Shown here: positions 8,327-17,523 of the stretch, one piece after another
Layout: every line of letters starts with the position of its first letter
How positions within the stretch are numbered: the stretch's first letter is position 1
From: Paenibacillus rhizophilus
Lineage (GTDB): Bacteria; Bacillota; Bacilli; Paenibacillales; Paenibacillaceae
Assembly (NCBI RefSeq): GCF_003854965.1
Contig: NZ_RQPI01000018.1
Location: 1 to 64,000 of the forward strand
Direction of reading: 5' to 3'
Length of the DNA: 64,000 nucleotides
The notes under the pieces: model-generated
What the model saw: only the letters and a program-made list of their open reading frames with translations
Databases searched by the model: none
What the model was told of the DNA's origin: nothing
Position numbers and translations under genes: made by a program

Positions 8327-9670
8327 ATGAATATACAAAAAGTGCTGATCGCAAACCGGGGGGAAATCGCCGTTCGGATTATTCGCGCCTGCCGCGAATT
8401 GGGAATTTCCACCGTGGCGGTCTATTCGGAGCCCGACCGCGATTCGCTGCATGTCCGGCTGGCCGATGAAGCGTACTGTATCGGACCGACGGCTTCCAAG
8501 GACAGCTATTTGAATTTCACGAATATAATGAGCGTGGCCACTTTGACCGAATGCGACGCCATCCATCCCGGTTACGGCTTTCTTGCCGAGAACGCCGATT
8601 TCGCCGAAATTTGCGGTTCCTGCAATATCATATTTATCGGCCCTTCTCCGGAAGCCATCACGCGGATGGGGGACAAGGCCGTGGCCAAAGAAACGATGAA
8701 GGATGCAGGCGTTCCGGTTATTCCCGGTTCCGACGGTCTTGTAGACGACGTTGAGGAGGCGGTCCTGCTCAGCAGGGAGATCGGCTATCCCATTATTATC
8801 AAGGCTACCGCCGGAGGCGGAGGGAAAGGCATCCGCATTGCCGAAGACGAGGAATCGCTGGTCAAGCAGATTACGGCCGCCCAGCAAGAAGCGCAAAAAG
8901 CATTCGGCAACGCCGGAGTCTATCTGGAGAAGTACCTGACGGGCATGAAGCATGTCGAGATCCAGATTATAGCCGATAATCACGGCAACGTGGTCCATCT
9001 TGGCGAACGGGATTGTTCCGTACAGCGGCGCCGTCAGAAGCTGGTGGAGGAGGCCCCTTGCTCCGTTCTGACGCCGGAAATCCGTCAGGCCATGGGCGAT
9101 GCGGCTGTCCGCGCCGCGCTTGCCGTGAATTATTCCGGTGCGGGAACACTGGAGTTTTTGCTAGGCGCAGACGGGCAGTTCTACTTTATGGAAATGAATA
9201 CTCGCATTCAGGTTGAGCATCCGGTTACCGAAATGGTAACGGGCGTGGATCTGATCAAGGAAATGATCTCGGTGGCCGAAGGAAATCCCCTTTCGTTCAC
9301 CCAGGAGGATATCGTCATCAACGGATGGTCGATTGAGTGCCGCATCAACGCGGAAGATCCGGCCAAGAATTTCATGCCTTCTCCGGGCAAGATCGGTTTT
9401 TACCTGCCTCCGGGCGGTCTTGGCGTCCGTGTAGACAGTGCCGCGTATCCAGGCGGGACGATATCGCCTTTTTATGACTCCATGATTGCGAAGCTCATCG
9501 TCTGGGCGCCTACACGCCAGGAGGCGATTCTCAAAATGAAGCGGGCTCTCGGCGAGTTTGCCATTGAAGGAATACATACCACAATTCCATTTCATCAAAA
9601 ATTGCTGGAGCATCCCGTATTTCTGGACGGTCATTTCGATATCAAATTCCTTGAAGAAAATGAAATTTAG
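8327..9670 (+). CDS. accC: Acetyl-CoA carboxylase, biotin carboxylase subunit
   Basis: A 447-residue ATP-grasp enzyme that carboxylates biotin on AccB using ATP and bicarbonate. It begins with the canonical KVLIANRGEIAVRIIRAC and has the glycine-rich ATP loop KATAGGGGKGIRIA. Catalytic-core segments visible are FMEMNTRIQVEHPVTE and RINAEDP. Full length for the family, with a GGGAGGAAAG ribosome-binding site. Confidence 0.98.
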   Translation: MNIQKVLIANRGEIAVRIIRACRELGISTVAVYSEPDRDSLHVRLADEAYCIGPTASKDSYLNFTNIMSVATLTECDAIHPGYGFLAENADFAEICGSCNIIFIGPSPEAITRMGDKAVAKETMKDAGVPVIPGSDGLVDDVEEAVLLSREIGYPIIIKATAGGGGKGIRIAEDEESLVKQITAAQQEAQKAFGNAGVYLEKYLTGMKHVEIQIIADNHGNVVHLGERDCSVQRRRQKLVEEAPCSVLTPEIRQAMGDAAVRAALAVNYSGAGTLEFLLGADGQFYFMEMNTRIQVEHPVTEMVTGVDLIKEMISVAEGNPLSFTQEDIVINGWSIECRINAEDPAKNFMPSPGKIGFYLPPGGLGVRVDSAAYPGGTISPFYDSMIAKLIVWAPTRQEAILKMKRALGEFAIEGIHTTIPFHQKLLEHPVFLDGHFDIKFLEENEI

Positions 9671-9686
9671 GACGGGGCCGCTTTGT

Positions 9687-9715
9687 TTGTCATAAAGTTC
9701 GCCAAATGATATAGT
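9687..9715 (+). promoter_or_regulatory. Promoter upstream of asp23
   Basis: TTGTCA at 9687-9692 and TATAGT at 9710-9715 are separated by 17 bases, a good vegetative promoter about 65 bases ahead of the asp23 start. Assigned from the hexamers only. Confidence 0.6.
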
Positions 9716-9781
9716 ATGTTTAATGGAGAGACGTGCTTCAAGCTTGCCATCAGAACAAATATGAAAGGTGTGGGGGACAAA

Positions 9782-10198
9782 ATGAGTACATTGCCGACAG
9801 AATTCGAACGTACGGAAATCGGTGAAATCCAGATCGCTCCCGAAGTGATTGAGGTCATTGCGGGACTCGCAACCGTTGAAGTTAAAGGCGTAGCGGGCAT
9901 GAGCGGAGGATTTGCCGGAGGCATTGTCGAGCTGCTGGGCCGCAAGAACCTTTCAAAAGGCGTTAAGGTGGAAGTCGGACAGCGCGAAGCTGCTGTGGAT
10001 GTCTCCGTAATTATCGAATACGGCACCCGTCTTCCGGAAGTGGCGGCGGAAATTCAGCGAAACGTCAAACGGTCGATCGAGACCATGACAGGGCTGACGG
10101 TCGTGGAAGTGAATGTGCATATTCACGACGTTCAGTTCAAGAGTGCGGAAAAGAACAGCGTGAGTGACGATACCGATTTTGCCCTTCGTGTGAAATAA
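9782..10198 (+). CDS. Asp23/Gls24 family envelope stress response protein
   Basis: A 138-residue Asp23-family protein, with GEIQIAPEVIEVIAGLATVEVKGVAGM at the N-terminus (read in parts: IAPEVIEVIAG, VKGVAGMSGG) and VVEVNVHIHDV near the end. Related proteins form a membrane-tethered layer linked to cell-wall stress. The start chosen is ATG 9782 after GTGGGGG; an upstream in-frame ATG at 9761 would add seven residues. It heads a three-gene set with a paralogous membrane-anchor protein and a DUF2273 protein. Confidence 0.94.
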   Translation: MSTLPTEFERTEIGEIQIAPEVIEVIAGLATVEVKGVAGMSGGFAGGIVELLGRKNLSKGVKVEVGQREAAVDVSVIIEYGTRLPEVAAEIQRNVKRSIETMTGLTVVEVNVHIHDVQFKSAEKNSVSDDTDFALRVK

Positions 10199-10215
10199 GG
10201 ACTTCCGGTTCTCAT

Positions 10216-10245
10216 TAAACCCCCGACGGTCAAGTCGAGGGTTTA
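10216..10245 (+). terminator. Intercistronic hairpin after asp23
   Basis: TAAACCCCCGAC and GTCGAGGGTTTA form a stem with a six-base loop just after asp23. Only a weak T tract follows, so it may attenuate rather than end transcription, giving more asp23 than amaP message. Confidence 0.55.
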
Positions 10246-10263
10246 GTCTACTTTAAGGAGGTT

Positions 10264-10812
10264 ATGAGGCTCGTGGCGAAAATTTTGGACAGACTTTTGC
10301 TGTTTTTATACAGCTTGAGCATCGGAGCATTATCTGTTATTGCCATCCTCCTGTTAAGCGGCGTCCTTCCAAGGAATCTGAGGATCCAGGATTGGAATTC
10401 CGCTTATATCGCTGCGATTGTTGTGGCGGTGATTTTATTCCTGCTTAGTATCCGGTTCTTCTACATCTCCCTTCGCCGGGACCGGACATCCACTCGATCG
10501 GTGGATCAGCGCACGGAATACGGGGATATTCAGATCTCTATGGAAACGATCGAGAATCTCAGCCTGAAAGCGGCCGGACGGGTTAAAGGCATCCGCGACC
10601 TGAAATCGCGCATCCGCGTTTCCCAGGCGGGACTGGAAATTATGATCCGAGGCGTCGTGGACGGCGAGCATTCGCTGCCGCTTTTGACCTCGGAAATACA
10701 GCGGCAGGTGCATGAATATGTGCAGGAAACGACAGGCGTTCCGGTTGCCGATGTGTCCGTCTATATCGCGAATCTTGCACAGTCCCCCAGCTTCAAAAGT
10801 CGAGTGGAATAG
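10264..10812 (+). CDS. amaP: Alkaline shock response membrane anchor protein AmaP
   Basis: A 182-residue protein with two N-terminal membrane helices (LLLFLYSLSIGALSVIAILL and IAAIVVAVILFLLSIRFFYI). The cytoplasmic part is Asp23-like (GDIQISMETIENLSLKAAG). AmaP anchors Asp23 to the membrane. The ribosome-binding site AAGGAGG ends only two bases before ATG 10264, so initiation at GTG 10273 is possible; the difference is three residues. Confidence 0.92.
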   Translation: MRLVAKILDRLLLFLYSLSIGALSVIAILLLSGVLPRNLRIQDWNSAYIAAIVVAVILFLLSIRFFYISLRRDRTSTRSVDQRTEYGDIQISMETIENLSLKAAGRVKGIRDLKSRIRVSQAGLEIMIRGVVDGEHSLPLLTSEIQRQVHEYVQETTGVPVADVSVYIANLAQSPSFKSRVE

Positions 10813-10827
10813 AGGTGAGTTTCCCTT

Positions 10828-11058
10828 ATGCCCTGGAGAGAAATTTGGGAAAGTCACGGAGGTAGAATCGCCGGAGTAGTCTTTGGCTTGATTCTAGGCA
10901 TTATTTATTTAATCAGCGGTTTCTGGGATATGCTGTTCTTTGCACTGGTTGTGTTCATCGGATATACGCTTGGCGGAAGAAAAGACGCGCAGGCTCCATT
11001 GTTCCCTTGGCGGGAGCTGTTGGAGCGGCTGTCGACCCGCTGGCGTCCCTTCAAGTGA
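10828..11058 (+). CDS. DUF2273 family small membrane protein
   Basis: A 76-residue protein with two membrane helices (GGRIAGVVFGLILGIIYLI and WDMLFFALVVFIGYTLGG) that characteristically follows Asp23-family genes. It probably belongs to the same envelope complex; no biochemical role is known. Start ATG 10828 follows GAGGTGAG after amaP. Confidence 0.92.
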   Translation: MPWREIWESHGGRIAGVVFGLILGIIYLISGFWDMLFFALVVFIGYTLGGRKDAQAPLFPWRELLERLSTRWRPFK

Positions 11059-11476
11059 ACCGCGCTAAAGCCTTTCTTTCGGAGCGAACTGGTCATCTGC
11101 GTTTTTTTGCTCGAATGAAGGGCAGTGCGGTTTTTTTGCGCTGGATGGCAATCGTCTCCTGTGAAAATCATGACGCTAAAGCAAGGACGATGAACAGAAC
11201 GAAAAGTGTACATCCTATATACAAGCCAAACCGGAAGTCAGCGACAGGCAGCGAACTGTTTTCGAGAGAGCCCCAAGCTCCATGATGCGGGATTTCCCAG
11301 CTAAAGCTCTTGAAGAGGGTAACGGTCAGATTAACCGGTAAGTCTCCATCTATTCGCATGGGAGCGGGGAATTCGGCGATTACCTGCATTCATCCATTCG
11401 GGGCGGCCCGGCTAACTTAGGATTTGTTGGGGTTCAGCGTTCAAGTGGAACCTGGATCAATTTAAAGGAGGAACAA
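11059..11476 (+). other. Non-coding stretch between DUF2273 gene and nusB
   Basis: About 420 bases with no convincing gene. T-runs at 11102-11109 and 11131-11137 follow GC-rich segments and may reflect weak terminators. On the minus strand, 11168-11389 could encode 73 residues ending in one hydrophobic helix (GLYIGCTLFVLFIVLALAS), but it lacks a clear ribosome-binding site and resembles nothing I recognise. It may be a remnant or chance. Confidence 0.5.
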
Positions 11477-11929
11477 ATGAAAAGACGTGTAGCAAGAGAA
11501 ATAATAGTGCAAAGCCTGTATCAGATGGAGATGAACGAGGTCGAGAGTGGCGAGGCGGTGGAAATGCTGCTGGAAGAAGCGTCCGAGGAAAATGAGACGG
11601 AACGGGTCATTTCCGACGAGGTGCTGCTGAAAGATTATGTGCTTAGCCATGTGAACGGCATTTGGGAAGCCAAGCCTGCGATCGACGATATGCTGGAGCA
11701 TTACTTGAAGGGGTGGCAAATGAGCCGGCTGTCCCGCGTTGATCGTCAAATTTTGCGGCTTGCTGCCTATGAAATGATCTATCAGGATGATGTTCCTGCC
11801 AAGGTTGCCGTCAATGAGGCGATTGAGCTTGCCAAGCATTTCGGCACCGAAGATTCCGGCAAATTTGTCAACGGCGTGCTGGGGAAAATGATTCAGGATT
11901 TGGAAGAACTGAAGACCAACCGTTCGTAG
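11477..11929 (+). CDS. nusB: Transcription antitermination factor NusB
   Basis: A 150-residue helical RNA-binding protein that joins NusE at boxA in antitermination complexes, notably on rRNA transcripts. It starts MKRRVAREIIVQSLYQMEMN and has the conserved C-terminal part VAVNEAIELAKHFGTEDSGKFVNGVLGK. ATG 11477 follows AAAGGAGGAAC. Length is slightly over the usual 130-140. Confidence 0.97.
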   Translation: MKRRVAREIIVQSLYQMEMNEVESGEAVEMLLEEASEENETERVISDEVLLKDYVLSHVNGIWEAKPAIDDMLEHYLKGWQMSRLSRVDRQILRLAAYEMIYQDDVPAKVAVNEAIELAKHFGTEDSGKFVNGVLGKMIQDLEELKTNRS

Positions 11930-11962
11930 AACGAAGCTGATTTAAAGAACGAAAGCTGATTT

Positions 11963-11999
11963 AAAAAAGGCAAAACGATGCGCCTGGTGCGCCCTTTTT
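11963..11999 (+). terminator. Terminator-like hairpin between nusB and folD
   Basis: A-rich arm AAAAAAGGC pairs with GCCCTTTTT, with an inner GCGC/GCGC stem. It follows two tandem copies of a GAACGAAAGCTGATTTAAA-like segment at 11930-11962. Confidence 0.6.
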
Positions 12000-12052
12000 C
12001 GCGAAAAAACACCTTACAACTATCAAAGTTCACTAAAGGGGAGATAAGTGTC

Positions 12053-12910
12053 ATGACAGCAGCAATCATCAGCGGTAAACTGGTTTCCGAAGAAATACGT
12101 GTGGATATTGCCCGTGAGGTCGAGACGCTTGCAAAGCGCGGAGTCAAGCCTGGTCTGGCTGTGGTGCTTGTAGGGGAGGACCCGGGTTCGCAGGTATATG
12201 TGAACAGCAAGGAAAAAACCTGTATCAGCCTCGGCTTCCATTCGGTAGTGCACCGGCTGCCCGCTTCGACTTCCCAGGAGGAACTCCTCTCGCTCGTTGA
12301 CGAACTGAATAAGGCGGACGAGATTGACGGCATTCTGGTGCAGCTTCCGCTGCCGAAGCATATTAACGAAAAAGCGGTGATCGACGCCATCTCCGTAGAG
12401 AAAGATGTCGACGGGTTTCATCCGGTCAACGTCGGCAACCTTGTAATCGGCGATGACAGTCTTCTTCCTTGTACTCCCGCCGGCGTAATCGAACTGATCA
12501 AGCGCACCGGCATCGACCTTTCCGGCAAGCATGCCGTAGTAATCGGCCGCAGCAATATTGTCGGCAAGCCGGTATCCCTGCTGCTGCAGCGGGAGAACGC
12601 GACGGTTACCATGTGTCATTCCCGCACGGCGAACATGGCCGAGCTGTGCCGGATGGCCGATGTACTGGTCGTGGCGATCGGCCGCGCCAACTTTATCGAT
12701 GCTTCCTTTGTGAAGCCGGGAGCGGTTGTCATCGACGTGGGCATGAACCGCTTGGACAACGGCAAGCTGGCAGGAGATGTTGACTACGACAGCGCCAAGG
12801 AAGTTGCCGGTTACATTACGCCGGTTCCCGGCGGCGTAGGGCCAATGACCATCACGATGCTGATGGTGAACACGCTGACCGCGGCGAAGCGCCGCCGCGG
12901 ACTGGAATAG
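12053..12910 (+). CDS. folD: Bifunctional methylenetetrahydrofolate dehydrogenase / cyclohydrolase FolD
   Basis: A 285-residue enzyme that interconverts methylene-, methenyl- and formyl-tetrahydrofolate to supply one-carbon units. Landmarks are VGEDPGSQVYVNSKEK with the catalytic lysine, QLPLPKH, the NADP-fold GRSNIVGKPVSLLL, and PVPGGVGPMTITML. The start is ATG 12053 (MTAAIISGKLV) after AAAGGGGAG; the reading frame extends upstream but the extra residues are not family-like. It heads the folD-xseA-xseB-ispA run. Confidence 0.97.
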   Translation: MTAAIISGKLVSEEIRVDIAREVETLAKRGVKPGLAVVLVGEDPGSQVYVNSKEKTCISLGFHSVVHRLPASTSQEELLSLVDELNKADEIDGILVQLPLPKHINEKAVIDAISVEKDVDGFHPVNVGNLVIGDDSLLPCTPAGVIELIKRTGIDLSGKHAVVIGRSNIVGKPVSLLLQRENATVTMCHSRTANMAELCRMADVLVVAIGRANFIDASFVKPGAVVIDVGMNRLDNGKLAGDVDYDSAKEVAGYITPVPGGVGPMTITMLMVNTLTAAKRRRGLE

Positions 12911-12920
12911 GACAAGCATC

Positions 12921-14306
12921 ATGGCGGAGCGGAAGGTATATTCCATTAAAGATCTCAACCGTTATATCCGCATGAAGCTGGACTCGGATCATGTGCTTTC
13001 CGATGTGTGGATTCGGGGAGAGATTTCCAATTTTACGCATCATGGCAGCGGGCATATGTATTTTACGCTGAAGGATGAGAGCAGCCGTATCAAGGCTATT
13101 ATGTTCGCTTCCCATAACCAGCGGCTGCCCTTTGTGCCGAAGGAGGGCTCCCGGGTCATCGCCAGAGGTAATGTGACGGTATATGAGAGGGACGGGCATT
13201 ACCAATTCTATGCCACGCATATGCAGCCCGACGGCATCGGCAGCCTGTACCTGGCCTATGAGCAGCTGAAGAAGAAGCTGGAGCAGGAAGGGCTGTTCGC
13301 TGCCGAGCTGAAGCGGCCGCTGCCCCGCTATCCGCGCTGCATCGGCGTCGTCACGTCGCCGACGGGCGCGGCGGTCCGGGATATTCTGATCACACTGCGC
13401 AGACGGTTTCCGCAGGTGGCTATCGTGCTCTATCCCGTGCTCGTGCAGGGCAAGGGAGCGGCGCCGTCCATCGTGAAGGCGATACACGACCTGAACGCGA
13501 TGGGCGAAGCCGACGTGCTCATCGTGGGCCGCGGCGGCGGCTCGCTGGAGGAGCTTTGGGCATTCAACGAAGAAGCCGTGGCGAGAGCCATTGCGGCGTC
13601 GGACATTCCGGTCATTTCGGCCGTCGGCCATGAGACCGATTTTACGATCGCCGATTTCGCGGCCGACCTTCGGGCCGCGACGCCCACGGCCGCGGCGGAG
13701 CTGGCCGTGCCGCATGCCGCGGAGCTGGCCACGCAGCTCCACCAGCAGCAGCGCCTGCTGCGCCAGGGGCTGCAGCGGCGCGCACAGCGAGGGCGCGAGC
13801 GGCTCTCGGCGCTGCAGCGCTCGCCGGTGCTGGTCAGCCCGCGCCGGTACCTGCTCCAGCACGCGCAGCGGCTGGACATGCTGCGCCAGCGGCTGAGCCG
13901 CGCCGCCGAAGCGCGGCAGGCGCGGGCCCGCGAGCGGCAGGCGGTGCTGCATCACCGCCTGGAGCGTTACAGCCCGCGCGAAGGCGTAATCGCCGCGCGG
14001 CGCCGGAGCGACGGAGCCAGGCGCGAGCTCGTCGCCGCCATGAAAGCGCGTCTGCAGGACAAGCGCTCCCGCTTTGCTGCGGAGCTCAAGGCTCTAGACG
14101 CGCTCAGCCCGCTGAAGGTCATGGCGCGGGGCTACAGCTTGGTTTACGATGAGAAGGAGCGGCATTTGGTCAAATCGCTGAGTGAGGTTCAACTCGGCGA
14201 TCTGGTTGTTGTGAAGCTGGCTGACGGCCAGCTGGACTGCCAGGTATGGGGAATGAAGGAGGATGCGAAAGATCATGGCGAAGGAAGAAGCGGAACTGGG
14301 ATTTGA
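12921..14306 (+). CDS. xseA: Exodeoxyribonuclease VII large subunit
   Basis: A 461-residue subunit of ExoVII, which degrades single-stranded DNA. An N-terminal OB-fold (DVWIRGEISNFTHHGSGH, YFTLKDESSRIKAIMF) is followed by the catalytic core (GVVTSPTGAAVRDIL, GRGGGSLEELWAFNEE, ISAVGHETDFTIADF). A long Arg/Ala/Gln-rich coiled coil lies at about residues 270-400. The coiled-coil part is markedly GC-rich. The stop overlaps xseB. Confidence 0.97.
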   Translation: MAERKVYSIKDLNRYIRMKLDSDHVLSDVWIRGEISNFTHHGSGHMYFTLKDESSRIKAIMFASHNQRLPFVPKEGSRVIARGNVTVYERDGHYQFYATHMQPDGIGSLYLAYEQLKKKLEQEGLFAAELKRPLPRYPRCIGVVTSPTGAAVRDILITLRRRFPQVAIVLYPVLVQGKGAAPSIVKAIHDLNAMGEADVLIVGRGGGSLEELWAFNEEAVARAIAASDIPVISAVGHETDFTIADFAADLRAATPTAAAELAVPHAAELATQLHQQQRLLRQGLQRRAQRGRERLSALQRSPVLVSPRRYLLQHAQRLDMLRQRLSRAAEARQARARERQAVLHHRLERYSPREGVIAARRRSDGARRELVAAMKARLQDKRSRFAAELKALDALSPLKVMARGYSLVYDEKERHLVKSLSEVQLGDLVVVKLADGQLDCQVWGMKEDAKDHGEGRSGTGI

Positions 14307-14535
14307 GGAAGCAATGGACCGGCTGGAGCTGATCGTGCGTGAACTGGAGCACGGCGACGTTCCGCTGGAGAAGGCGATTGATTTGTTTCAGCAGGGCATG
14401 AAGCTCTCCCAGCTGTGCGGCACCAAGCTGGAGCAGGTGGAGCGCAAGATCGAAATGATCGTGGAAGAAGACGGAGAAATTCGCAAGAAGCCGTTTGGCT
14501 CCGCGCTGGAAGGGGACGGCGATGATTCCTTATAA
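14275..14535 (+). CDS. xseB: Exodeoxyribonuclease VII small subunit
   Basis: An 86-residue helical protein, LGFEEAMDRLELIVRELEHG at the N-terminus, with DVPLEKAIDLFQQGMKLSQLC next, diagnostic of XseB. ATG 14275 is preferred; ATG 14263 lies immediately after the ribosome-binding site AAGGAGG and is too close. It overlaps the end of xseA and the start of ispA, indicating coupled translation. Confidence 0.95.
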   Translation: MAKEEAELGFEEAMDRLELIVRELEHGDVPLEKAIDLFQQGMKLSQLCGTKLEQVERKIEMIVEEDGEIRKKPFGSALEGDGDDSL

Positions 14536-15487
14536 TAACGGACTCTCCGGACAGGAACCCGGAGAGAGTCAAAGCCATGAGTCCTCAAACCGCCAGCCTT
14601 TAAAAGAATATATCGCCGGAGTGGGCGACTTTGTTGCGGGCGAGCTGACGATGCTCTTCCCGAAGCATTGGGAGGTTCCCTCCAAGCTGGCGGAAGCGAT
14701 GAGCTATTCCCTGCTCGCCGGAGGCAAGCGCCTTCGCCCCCTGCTTGTTATCGCAGCGTGCGAAGCGCTTGGCGGGCGCCGGGAAGCGGCGCTGCCTGTG
14801 GCTGCGGCAATTGAAATGGTGCATACATATTCGCTGATTCATGACGATCTGCCCGCCATGGACGACGACGATTACCGGCGGGGGCGGCTGACGAACCATA
14901 AAGTGTACGGCGAAGCGGCGGCCATCCTGGCGGGAGACGCACTGCTGACGCATGCCTTTTACAGCGTTGTGCAGTCGGCCCGCCGGCACGGGGTGTCAGC
15001 CGAGAATGTCCTGTCCATCGTGGAGGACTTGGCGGAAATGGCCGGACCGCGCGGCATGGTCGGCGGACAGGCGGCCGATATGGAAGGCGAGCAGGGTCTG
15101 ACCGATCTGGAGAGCCTGCGTTATATTCACCTGCATAAGACAGGGGATCTGATCGTATTCTCACTGCTAGCCGGAGGGCGTATAGGCGGAGCGTCGGAGA
15201 AGCAGCTTGAGGCCCTGCGCCGGTTCGGTGTCAGCATCGGGCTTGCTTTCCAGGTGCAGGACGATATTCTCGACCTCGTCGGAGACGAAAGCAAGCTCGG
15301 CAAGAAGACGGGCAGCGATGTCCGGCAGCAGAAGGTGACGTATCCTTATTTTATCGGGCTGGAGGCCTCCCGCCGGGAAGTGGAACGGTTGACGGAAGAA
15401 GCCAAGTCCGCTGTGCGGGAAGGCGGATTTGAAGGCGGGGCGCGGCTCATCGAAATCGCCGATTATTTAATGTCCAGAGATCACTGA
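14522..15487 (+). CDS. ispA: Polyprenyl (farnesyl/geranyl) diphosphate synthase
   Basis: A 321-residue trans-prenyltransferase that condenses isopentenyl diphosphate with allylic diphosphates. It has the first aspartate motif DDLPAMDDDD, the second motif QVQDDILD, and GGKRLRPLL near the N-terminus. Its place between xseB and dxs matches Bacillus ispA (yqiD). Start ATG 14522 lies within the end of xseB. About 25 extra N-terminal residues precede the conserved domain. Confidence 0.95.
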   Translation: MIPYNNGLSGQEPGESQSHESSNRQPLKEYIAGVGDFVAGELTMLFPKHWEVPSKLAEAMSYSLLAGGKRLRPLLVIAACEALGGRREAALPVAAAIEMVHTYSLIHDDLPAMDDDDYRRGRLTNHKVYGEAAAILAGDALLTHAFYSVVQSARRHGVSAENVLSIVEDLAEMAGPRGMVGGQAADMEGEQGLTDLESLRYIHLHKTGDLIVFSLLAGGRIGGASEKQLEALRRFGVSIGLAFQVQDDILDLVGDESKLGKKTGSDVRQQKVTYPYFIGLEASRREVERLTEEAKSAVREGGFEGGARLIEIADYLMSRDH

Positions 15488-15495
15488 AATTTGCG

Positions 15496-15523
15496 GAAAC
15501 GGCTGCATTTCGACAGCCGTTTC
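15496..15523 (+). terminator. Terminator after ispA
   Basis: GAAACGGCTG and CAGCCGTTTC form a perfect 10-bp stem around CATTTCGA, 8 bases after the ispA stop, followed by ATTTATGTT. A TATAAT hexamer at 15532-15537 just beyond may serve dxs. Confidence 0.8.
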
Positions 15524-15578
15524 ATTTATGTTATAATGTGGGTTATACTTTACAACATCAGGAAAGCGGGGAAATCAC

Positions 15579-17486
15579 GTGCTGCTTCCACAACTAAATG
15601 ATCCTAAGCAACTGAAGTCGCTATCGATCGAACAATTAAATACCCTGGCGGACGAGATACGACGGTTTTTGATTGAGAAGCTGTCTGCGACCGGCGGACA
15701 TCTCGCCTCCAATCTGGGAGTAGTGGAGCTCACGCTGGCCCTGCATTACTGCTACGACAGTCCCCGGGATAAATTTATTTTCGATGTCGGACATCAGGCT
15801 TATGTCCACAAAATATTGACCGGCCGCAAGGACCGGTTTGATTCCCTGCGCAAGCAAAATGGGCTCTGCGGCTTTGTCAAACGCTCCGAGAGCGAGCATG
15901 ACGTGTGGGAAGCCGGGCACAGCAGCACTTCCCTCTCCGCCGCGATGGGCATGGCGATGGCCCGTGATTTCAAGGGAGAGGACAACAAGGTTGTCGCGGT
16001 GATTGGCGACGGGGCTCTTACCGGCGGCATGGCGTTCGAGGCGCTGAACCATATCGGACATGAGCGCCGCAAGCTGATGGTCATCCTTAACGACAATGAA
16101 ATGTCCATCGCTCCCAATGTTGGCGCCATGCATAATTACTTAAGCCAAATTCGCTCGGACCGCCATTATTTGCGTGCCAAGGATGAAGTGGAAGGGCTCC
16201 TGAGGAAGATTCCGGCGATCGGCGGCCGTCTGGCTAAGACCGCGGAACGGATGAAAGACAGCCTGAAATATATGATGGTTCCCGGCGTTCTGTTCGAGGA
16301 ACTTGGCTTTACGTATCTCGGACCCGTGGACGGACATGATCTTGCAACCATGGTCGATACGTTCCATCAGGCAGATAATGTGGCGGGGCCCGTGCTTGTT
16401 CACGTGCTCACCACAAAAGGTAAAGGCTATAAACCGGCGGAAGCCGATTCCTATAAATGGCACGGCATTACACCGTACAAGATCGAATCCGGCCAGGTGC
16501 TGAAAGCGGTAGGCAATCCGATGTATACGGAAGTGTTCGGCGAGACACTGATCGAGCTTGGACGACAGGATGAACGGCTTGTCGCCGTCACTCCTGCCAT
16601 GCCTGGAGGCTCGGGCCTGTTCCCGTTCTCGAAGGAATTTCCGGGACGGATGATCGATGTAGGCATTGCGGAGCAGCACGCGGCGACACTCTGCGCCGCG
16701 CTGGCAATGGAAGGAATGAAGCCGGTGTTTGCCGTTTATTCCACCTTTATGCAGCGCGCCTATGATCAGATTGTTCACGACATCTGCCGGCATAACGCCA
16801 ACGTGATGTTCGCCATCGACCGGGCTGGATTCGTCGGTGCCGACGGGGAGACGCATCAAGGCGTGTACGATATCGCTTTTATGCGGCATATTCCGAACAT
16901 CGTGCTGATGATGCCGAAGGATGAGAACGAACTGCGCCATATGATGAAGACGGCGCTGGAATACAATGACGGTCCGATCGCATACCGCTATCCCCGCATT
17001 AACGGCACCGGAACGGCGCTTGATACGGAGCTTCGCTGCCTGCCGATCGGGTCTTGGGAACGGCTGCGGCCCGGCGACGACTTCGCCATTATCGCTTGCG
17101 GCCCAATGGTGCAGCTGGCGGAAGAGGCGGCGGATCTGCTCAAGCGCGAAGGCATTCAGGCGGGCGTAGTCAACGCCCGCTTCCTGAAGCCGATGGACGG
17201 CTCCATGCTGCAGGGTCTTGCTCTGGCCGGCACGAAGATGGTTGTGCTGGAAGAGGCGAGCCAGGCGGGCAGCCTGGGCAGCGCTGTGCTGGAGCATTAC
17301 GCTGAGCAAGGCCTGCATCATGTCACCGTTGAGCTGATGGGCGTGCCAGATATATTTGTCGAACACGGATCGATCAAGGAGCAGCGCCAACTGACGGGAC
17401 TTACCGTCGAAGCGCTATGCGGCCGAATCAGAACGATGAAGGCGGCAAGCTCTTATCCTTTCGGCAAGACGACAACGTCTTCGTAA
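15579..17486 (+). CDS. dxs: 1-deoxy-D-xylulose-5-phosphate synthase
   Basis: A 635-residue thiamine-diphosphate enzyme that makes DXP from pyruvate and glyceraldehyde 3-phosphate, entering the MEP isoprenoid pathway. Motifs include the TPP site GDGALTGGMAFEALNH, the segment FDVGHQAYVHKILTGR, and the transketolase part IDVGIAEQHAATLCAALA with DRAGFVGADGETHQG. The start codon is GTG 15579 after GCGGGGAAA. With ispA it provides an isoprenoid module. Confidence 0.97.
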   Translation: MLLPQLNDPKQLKSLSIEQLNTLADEIRRFLIEKLSATGGHLASNLGVVELTLALHYCYDSPRDKFIFDVGHQAYVHKILTGRKDRFDSLRKQNGLCGFVKRSESEHDVWEAGHSSTSLSAAMGMAMARDFKGEDNKVVAVIGDGALTGGMAFEALNHIGHERRKLMVILNDNEMSIAPNVGAMHNYLSQIRSDRHYLRAKDEVEGLLRKIPAIGGRLAKTAERMKDSLKYMMVPGVLFEELGFTYLGPVDGHDLATMVDTFHQADNVAGPVLVHVLTTKGKGYKPAEADSYKWHGITPYKIESGQVLKAVGNPMYTEVFGETLIELGRQDERLVAVTPAMPGGSGLFPFSKEFPGRMIDVGIAEQHAATLCAALAMEGMKPVFAVYSTFMQRAYDQIVHDICRHNANVMFAIDRAGFVGADGETHQGVYDIAFMRHIPNIVLMMPKDENELRHMMKTALEYNDGPIAYRYPRINGTGTALDTELRCLPIGSWERLRPGDDFAIIACGPMVQLAEEAADLLKREGIQAGVVNARFLKPMDGSMLQGLALAGTKMVVLEEASQAGSLGSAVLEHYAEQGLHHVTVELMGVPDIFVEHGSIKEQRQLTGLTVEALCGRIRTMKAASSYPFGKTTTSS

Positions 17487-17523
17487 GTTTAAGGGGACTC
17501 GAGAATAGAAGTTGGAGATGACT

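Noticed and set aside
11168..11389. Minus-strand 73-codon frame with one hydrophobic helix
   Set aside because: No convincing ribosome-binding site and no recognised family; could be a remnant, not supported as a gene.
12852..13955. Long antisense frame over xseA
   Set aside because: Gln/Arg/Leu-rich translation typical of the reverse strand of a GC-rich coiled-coil gene; no ribosome-binding site.
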